From Macrostomum hystrix (lineage: Eukaryota > Platyhelminthes > Macrostomidae): a stretch of 64,000 nucleotides of DNA. The position numbers and the translations under genes are program-made. Each line of letters begins with the position of its first letter. Positions within the stretch are counted from its first letter, which is position 1. Where the stretch lies: assembly GCA_950097015.1 (NCBI GenBank), contig CATNEN010000003.1:11685501-11749500 (forward strand). Direction: 5' to 3'. This document shows, piece after piece, positions 58,401-64,000 of this stretch. The notes beneath the pieces were generated by a model. The model was not told the DNA's origin. It worked only from the letters and a program-made list of their open reading frames with translations, and did not search any database.

Positions 58401-61249
58401 AACGCTTTGGAACTAGGATTTATCTTTGTTCTAAGTATTTGTTTATTTAACATGTTCAAACTAGTCTTTGTTAATTGATGTATTATATTCAAACATTTGT
58501 TCTCTAATATGTCCCAACTAAATCATTGTTGTCTAATATGTTCCAATTAAGTCTTTGTTCTCTAATTATGTTTCTATTAAGTCTTTGTTATAATGTATTC
58601 CGATCAAGTTATTTAGAATCGGAATTTGTTTTGGAATACATTGCTCTAGAATATATCAAGTCTTGGTTCTCTATTGTGTTCTTATCTAGTCTAAGTTCTA
58701 AAGAATATTTATATAGAGCACTCTTGCCTGAATTGTCAATCAATCCAGGTCTTCGCATCCTGGAGCTACTGTGCGGGCCAACCAATCATTGCATCACTGA
58801 TCTGGGCGCCGCTGTGCTAGCCTCCGTGGCAGCCAGTCAACGAGCCTCGGCGACAACATCCACCGCCTGTGCGCCCTCGGGTCTTCAAGAATTAACCCTA
58901 CCTTGCAATTTATTGACACCTAAAGGCTACTGCAGTATTGGCAGTTTAGGCCCTAGACTAATTAAGCTCTGCTTGCGCTATTGCTCAGCCGGGGCTGATA
59001 GAGGCATGTCTAGCATGCCGCTGAGTCTGACTGGGTTGCGTCATCTGGAGGCCACCGCTTCGGCTAGATGCGGCGGAGAAGAGACCGCACTATTCGCTGG
59101 CTTAGAGATTGGCAGACTGGTGGAGGCGTGCGCCAGCAATCTGAGAATACTGAGGGTCGTAGCTAATTGCGATCAGCACGGCGGCGGTGGTGGCAGCGGC
59201 GGCGTCTCAGTCGGTCTCGGGCCGGCCGGATTAGCCAAAGCTGCGGCTAGGATTGGATTAGCGGAACTGCGCGAATTAACACTCTGCCCGTGCGATTCGC
59301 TAACGGAGGCTTGCGTCAGTCAACTGCTAAGAGCGTGTCCACAGTTGAGACACATCAGTTTGGGACCGGATATTAAGGTAACTTTTTTCATTCCTTTTTG
59401 GGAATAGTTTTTATGACTTTTTTAGGTTGTTATAACGTATTTTTATGTTGAAATCCCATTCGTTATGTATTTAGCGATCCTCATCCCGATTTATTTAAAA
59501 ATCCCATCTCAGTCGGTTTAGAAATCCCAACTCAGTCGGTTTAGAAATCCCATCTCTGTCGGTTCAGAAATCCCAACTCAGTCGGTTTAGAAATCCCAAC
59601 TCAGTCGGTTTAGAAATCCCATCTCTGTCGGTTCAGAAATCCCAACTCAGTCGGTTTAGAAATCCCAACTCAGTAGGTTTAGAAATCCCATCTCTGTTGG
59701 TTTAGAAATCCCAACTCTGTCGGTTTAGAAATCCCAACTCAGTAGGTTTAGAAATCCAAACTCAGTAGGTTTAGAAATCCCATCTCTGTCGGTTTAGAAA
59801 TCCCAACTCAGTAGGTTTAGAAATCCCATCTCTGTTGGTTTAAAAATCCCATCTCTGTTGGTTTAGAAATCCCAACTCAGTAGGTTTAGAAATCCCATCT
59901 CTGTTGGTTTAGAAATCCAATCTCAGTCAGTTTAGAAATCCCATCTTTACCTGTTTAGAAATCCCATCTCAGTAGGTTTAGAAATCCCATCTCTGTTGGT
60001 TTAGAAATCCCAACTCAGTAGGTTTAGAAATCCCAACTCAGTAGGTTTAGAAATCCCAACTCAGTAGGTTTAGAAATCCCATCTCAGTCGGTTTAGAAAT
60101 CCCACCTTAAGTGTTTATAAATCGCAATTCAGTCGGTTTAGAAATCCCACTTTTGTCTTTTTAGAAATCCGTCTCAGTCGGTTTAGAAATCCCATCTCAG
60201 TCAGTTTAGAAATCCCACCTCAGTCAGTTTAGAAATCCCACCTTTGTCTTTTTAGAAATCCGTCTCAGTCGGTTGAGAAATCCCATCTCAGTCGGTTTAG
60301 AAATCCCATCTCAGTTGTTTTAAAAATCCCATCTCAGTCGGTTTAGAAATCCCATCTCAGTTGTTTTAGAAATCCAATCTCAGTCGGTTTAGAAATCCCA
60401 TCTTTATCTGTTTAGAAATCCCATCTCAGTTGTTTTTGAAATCCAATCTCAGTCGGTTTAGAAATCCCATCTCAGTCAGTTTAGAAATCCCACCTTTGTC
60501 TTTTTAGAAATCCATCTCAGTCGGTTGAGAAATCCCATTTCAGTTGGTTTAAAAATCCCATCTTAATATGTTTAGAAATCCCATTGTGATCTGTTTGAAA
60601 ATCTTAGAAGATAACGATATACTTGTAAATTATATTATTATCTTATTTTATCTTATCTTATCTTATCGCCAGACGTTTAGATAAAGCCACTATTTTAGTT
60701 TTTTTCTGACAATTTCCGCTTCATGCTACTGTTATCCAGGTGAGCCAAATCTCCATTCGTCTTATGATTCGCGACACCAATCTGGCTATTGTTCGGCCAC
60801 TAATTGGTTGGTACCTGAGATCTGATATTATCTGCTATCGCGACCTGCTTCATCTGGAATTGACTCAAGCTATCAGACCGGAGAGATTCTGTTTCATTAC
60901 TGACAACCTGTTGACTTTCATTGGCCAGCGGTGTACTAGCCTGCGCCTGCTTCGTTTAGAGCCGTGCACTTTAGTAACAGATCAGGGCATTCGCATGCTC
61001 AGTCCTTGCCGAAGACTGCAGAGATTGCACCTGTCTGGATGCGATCAGCTCACCGAGGAGGCGTTGAAAGCCATCGAAGAGTTACCCGGCAGTGTCAATT
61101 TGAAAGTTCTGGTACTAGAAGGCTGCTCCAGGATTGGTAATACTAGAAAAGCTGTTGAAAGACTGCATAAGTCTTTAATTAGATTAGAACAGTGCCTGCT
61201 GCGTCAGGACACTAGCACTGGCGATTGTGCTCAGTGTAGTCTGTTGTAA
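55012..61249 (+). CDS. F-box / leucine-rich-repeat protein gene, five exons
   Basis: This is a locus span. Exons: 55,012-55,448, 56,092-56,385, 57,979-58,303, 58,749-59,377 and 60,740-61,249. All borders are GT-AG and all phases join (0, 0, 1, 0), giving 722 residues from the ATG at 55,038. An N-terminal F-box is followed by cysteine-containing leucine-rich repeats of the Skp2/FBXL type and a C-terminal CSLL. F-box/LRR proteins are substrate adaptors of SCF (Skp1-Cul1-F-box) ubiquitin ligases: the F-box binds Skp1 and the repeats hold the target. FBXL2 and FBXL20 of vertebrates also end in a CaaX box, but I cannot claim orthology. An upstream non-coding or short coding exon is likely because the first exon opens at an acceptor. 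Confidence 0.85.
55496..55697 (-). mobile_element. tRNA-derived SINE, family 1, best copy
   Basis: Read on the minus strand from 55,697 it begins GAGGCCGTTCTAGCTTATTA, with A-box-like TAGCTTATTAGTTAG, then B-box GGGTTCGATTCCC about 30 bases on, and a tail with the CAGTCCATGG-type palindrome (TTAGTCCATGGACTGGGG on the plus strand). It lies in intron 1 of the F-box gene, opposite to the gene's direction. Two more copies lie in the Mab-21 gene intron. Confidence 0.7.
55780..56012 (-). mobile_element. tRNA-derived SINE, family 2, best copy
   Basis: Read on the minus strand the head contains AAGTAAGCGGTTAACGCGTC (A-box region) and GAGCTCGATTCCGCGG (B-box-like), followed by TTGGCC...GGGCTTGTC-like body words. 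It shares several words in order with the copy at 23,930-24,085. It ends about 80 bp before exon 2 of the F-box gene. Confidence 0.6.
56092..56385 (+). CDS. F-box gene exon 2 (leucine-rich repeats)
   Basis: Acceptor TACGCGCGCAG, donor TTG/GTGAGT, 98 codons in phase 0. It carries two to three repeats: GLRSLILRSERLTDSGVKKL, PNLQRLHLVACHKLSDTALS and LLRSLQIVDCPL. The LxxCxxLTDxGL pattern is that of the cysteine-containing LRR subclass. Confidence 0.85.
56395..57850. repeat. minisatellite filling F-box gene intron 2
   Basis: The left half has a ~29-bp unit (CCCAATCTCTCAGATACTCA plus GATTTCATT); from about 56,870 it changes to a ~30-bp unit (CCTCCCAGATCCTCAGGTTT plus TTTCTCCCAA). TCTCAGAT and CCTCAG link the two. 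A larger segment is duplicated: TATTTTCTCCTAACCACCCAG near 57,495 and its counterpart near 57,735 follow the same order of variants. Open frames here are artefacts. Together with the short flanks it makes up nearly all of the 1.6-kb intron. Confidence 0.93.
57979..58303 (+). CDS. F-box gene exon 3 (leucine-rich repeats)
   Basis: Acceptor TTCTACCAG, donor CCCCG/GTGAGT. It reads LSERGLQRLASGGNNNGNNT, then YLRELTLAGQHRLVDQAKAA, SLERLSLDSSSPHCTL and LTQLRLTALCFIGDPGLAVL. The Asn/Gly-rich insert is a low-complexity loop. There is no suitable early ATG in this exon, so it is missed by start-to-stop ORF calling; splice phase and LRR content identify it. Confidence 0.85.
58304..58748 (+). other. intron 3 of the F-box gene
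   Basis: 445 bp, AT-rich, with a few degenerate copies of AAGTCTTTGTTCTCTAATAT. It is the least repetitive of the long introns of this gene. Confidence 0.7.
58749..59377 (+). CDS. F-box gene exon 4 (leucine-rich repeats)
   Basis: Acceptor CAATCCAG, donor ATTAAG/GTAACT, phase 1 in and 0 out. It contains LRILELLCGPTNHCITDLGA, GLQELTLPCNLLTPKGY, RLIKLCLRYCSAGADRG, LRILRVVANCDQHGG and ELRELTLCPCDSLTEACVSQ followed by LRHISLGPDIK. A GGGGGSGG loop interrupts the repeats. GC content is higher than in the flanking introns. Confidence 0.86.
59485..60600. repeat. 23-bp minisatellite filling F-box gene intron 4
   Basis: About 48 copies of a unit GGTTTAGAAATCCCATCTCA plus GTC. Variants: AACTCAG, ATCTCTG, CAGTAGG, CTTTGTCTTTT. 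The variants come in blocks and the right third is more diverged than the left. It spans almost the whole 1.36-kb intron. Confidence 0.94.
60740..61249 (+). CDS. F-box gene exon 5 (last repeats and CaaX-like end)
   Basis: Acceptor GTTATCCAG; 169 codons and stop TAA. Repeats include LLHLELTQAIRPERFCFITD, CTSLRLLRLEPCTLVTDQGI, RRLQRLHLSGCDQLTEEALK and NLKVLVLEGCSRIGNTRKAV. The last eight residues are DCAQCSLL, so the chain ends Cys-Ser-Leu-Leu. A cysteine four from the end followed by two small/aliphatic residues and Leu is the pattern for geranylgeranylation; this would tether the adaptor to membranes. That consequence is inferred. Confidence 0.88.
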   Translation: MSQISIRLMIRDTNLAIVRPLIGWYLRSDIICYRDLLHLELTQAIRPERFCFITDNLLTFIGQRCTSLRLLRLEPCTLVTDQGIRMLSPCRRLQRLHLSGCDQLTEEALKAIEELPGSVNLKVLVLEGCSRIGNTRKAVERLHKSLIRLEQCLLRQDTSTGDCAQCSLL

Positions 61250-61349
61250 TTTTGATATAATGCCTGGATTTGATCTGTGTCTGACCTATTATACAATTAT
61301 CGTGCGAGCGTATTTGGATTTTCCTATGGATAGTGCCACAGAAATTCCT

Positions 61350-62240
61350 ATAGTATTGTCACGGTAATACCCAGGATATTGTCACAGGAATCCGCAGGGT
61401 ATTACCACGGGAATCCTCAAGATATTGCCACGGGAAACCCCAGGATACTGCCACGGGAGTCCCCAGGATACTGCCACAGGAATCCCCAGGATATTGCCGC
61501 GGGAATTCCAAGGATATTTCCACAGGAATCCGCAGGATATTTCCACAGGAATCCGCAGGATATTGCCACAGGAATCCGCAGGATATTGCCACGGGAATCC
61601 CCAGGGTATTGCCACGGGAATCCGCAGGATATTGCCACGGGAATCCGCAGGATATTGCCACGGGAATCCCCAGGGTATTGCCACAGGAATCCGCAGGATA
61701 TTGCCACGGGAATCCGCAGGATATTGCCACGGGAATCCCCAGGGTATTGCCACGGGAATCCGCAGGATATTGCCACGGGAATCCGGAGGATATTGCCACG
61801 GGAATCCGGAGGATATTGCCACGGGAATCCCCAGGGTATTGCCACAGGAATCCGCAGGATATTGCCACAGGAATCCCCAGGATACTGCCACGGGAATCCT
61901 CAAGATATTGCCACGGGAATCCTCAAGATATTGAGGATTACCTCAGGAATCCCCAAGATATTGCCACGGGAATCTCCAGGGTATTCCTATAATATTGCCA
62001 CGGGAATCCCAGAATATTGCCACGGGAATCCCTAGGATATTGCCACGGGAATCCCCAGGATATTGCCACGGGAATCCCCAGGATATTGCCACGGGAATCC
62101 CCAGGATATTGCCACGGGAATCCTCAAGATATTGCCACGGGAATCCCTAGGATATTGCCACGGGAATCTCCAGGATATTGCCACGGGAATCTCCAGGGTA
62201 TTGCCAAGGGAATCGCCACGAGAATCCCGGAGATATAGTC
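61350..62240. repeat. 23-bp minisatellite 3' of the F-box gene
   Basis: About 38 copies of a unit ATCCCCAGGATATTGCCACG plus GGA. Variants: CCGCAGG, CCTCAAG, CCGGAGG, GGGTATT. It begins 100 bp after the stop codon, so it may be part of the 3' untranslated region. Open frames on both strands (up to 218 codons) are repeat artefacts. Confidence 0.94.
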
Positions 62241-62259
62241 GCAATATTCAGCAGGATAA

Positions 62260-63339
62260 TGATAACAATGATTTCAAGTTTGTCAAGCTATTTCTGTGAT
62301 AAATACAAAAAAGTATTTTAATTATACAGTCACAAATGAGCTGATTGGGCTTGAAACTGCTCCGCTCTGTGATTCAGCCAAGCGCTTGGTTTTTTAAATA
62401 AATAATAGAAGGTATAACTTTTCCTAATTAAGTTTTATCTATAGTCAAGGCGTCAAATACTTTGCAGGTATTTTTTGCTTTCTACACGTGTTATTTTTGT
62501 TTTTTTACATTGCAACATCTCATTTATTCGTTTCCATATCTATATAAGCACGTTTTTTTCTTATTTACAACCTGTTCGATATCTAGTCAGTGTTTTTTTC
62601 ATGTTTAAGCTGTTACAATGGAGATCCTTAGATAAAAATTAATAAAAATTATTTGCTTTTTGCATTGCTCAGCATTTTTTCTCTGTTTAATTATTTACTA
62701 AATCGTTTTTTAAGTATCATTTATTGTGTTATTGTAAAGCGTTTTCCTCTCTCGCGAATGTACTTTTGCGCACGCACTTGTACTACTTGCGGATAATATT
62801 TAAGTAGACGTATATTAATATCTATTTAACTATTGCGAAATGCAAACTAACTACTCATATAACAGTAGTGCACTTGCATGCTGTAGATTTTTTTTGCTGT
62901 TTATGGTTGAAAAGTTTTCAAACACTACTTTTTAAACAATTTCTGTACTAAGAATTGTATTTGTGGCTTCTTACTCTCGATTCATAGTTTTTAAAGACCC
63001 TATTTTCTATTGTTGTTTTTCTCTCTGGCTTTTTTTAATTCCAGCACCATTGTACACGTTGGCTTGTTTGGAGCTCTTCTTTCGATTTCTTGATATCTTG
63101 TATATTTTGTTTTTTTTATTAAACTCTGTTTCTGTCCTATTGATTAAAAAAAGTTTTTTGTTACCACGAGACATTTAGTATTTCGGACTCCTGGTTGAGA
63201 GGTAATAGGTTCAAATCGGTTTAGTTAGGAAGATCATTTAATTTCGTTTTATCCAGTAATAAGTGTAACAGTTATAGCTGCGTTTAAAATTTGGGTTGTA
63301 GGACAGCCTCCCCCTAGTCTACGTGTCTTACTTAAAAAC
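62260..63339. other. AT-rich single-copy sequence
   Basis: No exon or known repeat recognised. A plus-strand 71-codon frame near 62,963 is hydrophobic and T-rich and probably random. Confidence 0.4.
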
Positions 63340-63870
63340 TGTTATTTCTTAAAAAGAAATTAATTTGTTAGAAAAAAACTTGTTTCTTAGAAAGAGAAAT
63401 AATTCTTAGAGAGAAAATTATTTCCTAAAAAAAAATAATTTCTTAGAAAGAAAATGACTACTTAGAAAGAAAAAAATTATTAGAAAGAAAATGATTTCTT
63501 AGAAAGGAAATGACTTCTTAGAAAGAAAAAAAATTATTAGAAAGAAAATGATCTCTTAGAAAGGAAATGATTTCTTAGAAAGAAAATGATTTCTTAGAAA
63601 TAAAATGATTTCTTAGAAAGAATGTGATTTCTTAGAAAGAATGTGATTTCTTAGAAATAAAGTGATTTCTTAGAAATAAAATGTTTTCTTAGAAAGAAAG
63701 TGATTTGCAAATAAAGAAATTATTAGAAAAAAACTTTTCTTAAAAAAAAACTGATTTCTTAGAAAGAAACTGACTTCTAAAAATGAAACAGATTTTTTAA
63801 AAAGAAACTGATGTCTTTAAAGCCTATTTCTAAGAAAGAAACTGTAATTCTCAGAAAGCATCAAAATATC
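63340..63870. repeat. A-rich imperfect repeat of TTTCTTAGAAAGAAA type
   Basis: Irregular copies, roughly 18-20 bp apart, of TGATTTCTTAGAAAGAAAA. The core TTTCTTAGAAA is nearly self-complementary. Spacing and sequence drift more than in the other arrays, so it looks like an older minisatellite. Confidence 0.8.
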
Positions 63871-64000
63871 AAATACTTGATTTGCTTAAAAACTGCTTTT
63901 CATCGTAACAAACAATCAAAAAAAAGTAAAAGTTAATTGAAAGAATCTTTTGAATTTTTGCTATTTTCAAAGGCATTTTATTCACACAAGCCGTCTCTGT

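Noticed and set aside
61359-62238. Overlapping 70-218 codon frames on both strands 3' of the F-box gene
   Set aside because: They are repeats of the 23-bp minisatellite read in different frames.
63175-63340. tRNA gene or SINE suggested by AGGTTCAAATCGG
   Set aside because: Only a B-box-like word is present; no A-box at the right distance and no cloverleaf can be drawn. No similarity to the two SINE families.
63340-63870. Heat-shock elements in TTCTTAGAA repeats
   Set aside because: The spacing between TTC and GAA is three bases, not the two needed for a heat-shock element.

Overview
The window reads as animal nuclear DNA. It has split genes with GT-AG introns in matching phases, tRNA-derived SINEs, Ty3/gypsy LTR retrotransposons, an I-group non-LTR retrotransposon, and by my estimate about 40% tandem repeat. 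Gene content (SLC1 transporter, ankyrin/Mab-21 protein, F-box/LRR protein) is metazoan. Repeat load and mixed base composition would suit a lophotrochozoan, for example a free-living flatworm, but the species is a guess.

Layout. 1-24.3 kb: two tandem minus-strand loci of the SLC1 (excitatory amino-acid transporter-like) family. Locus A (24,309-22,300) is compact. Locus B (about 21,862 to 1,626) is stretched over 20 kb because its introns hold minisatellites (65-bp, 41-bp, 16-bp and 20-bp units), a Ty3/gypsy element (15,493-19,848, 5-bp target duplication GAAAG) and an intact-looking non-LTR retrotransposon (1,949-8,099) sitting inside the 20-bp minisatellite. Exon phases agree between A and B, but both lack recognisable core transporter segments, so one or both may be decayed. 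24.6-32.3 kb: four more satellite families, with higher-order duplications. 32.3-37.1 kb: a minus-strand gene whose three exons join in frame into ankyrin repeats, then a Mab-21/cGAS-like nucleotidyltransferase core, then the Mab-21 C-terminal domain; this is the most biologically interesting gene here. 37.3-45.1 kb: a 7.8-kb almost pure purine satellite with higher-order periodicity. 45.2-49.5 kb: a second, related Ty3/gypsy element with an uninterrupted gag-pol frame. 49.5-55.0 kb: mostly AT-rich single-copy DNA. 55.0-61.25 kb: a plus-strand five-exon F-box/leucine-rich-repeat gene (about 722 residues from the first Met) that ends in a CaaX-like box (CSLL). Its introns 2 and 4 and its 3' flank each carry a different minisatellite. 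62.3-64 kb: AT-rich DNA with an A-rich imperfect repeat.

How it fits together. Single-copy coding exons are islands in a sea of tandem repeats, and almost every long intron is built from its own private minisatellite. The retrotransposons have landed in introns or repeat arrays. The long open frames inside arrays (up to 2,540 codons) come from repeat units that lack stop codons and are not treated as genes. All motif calls were made by eye; no database search or alignment program was run.
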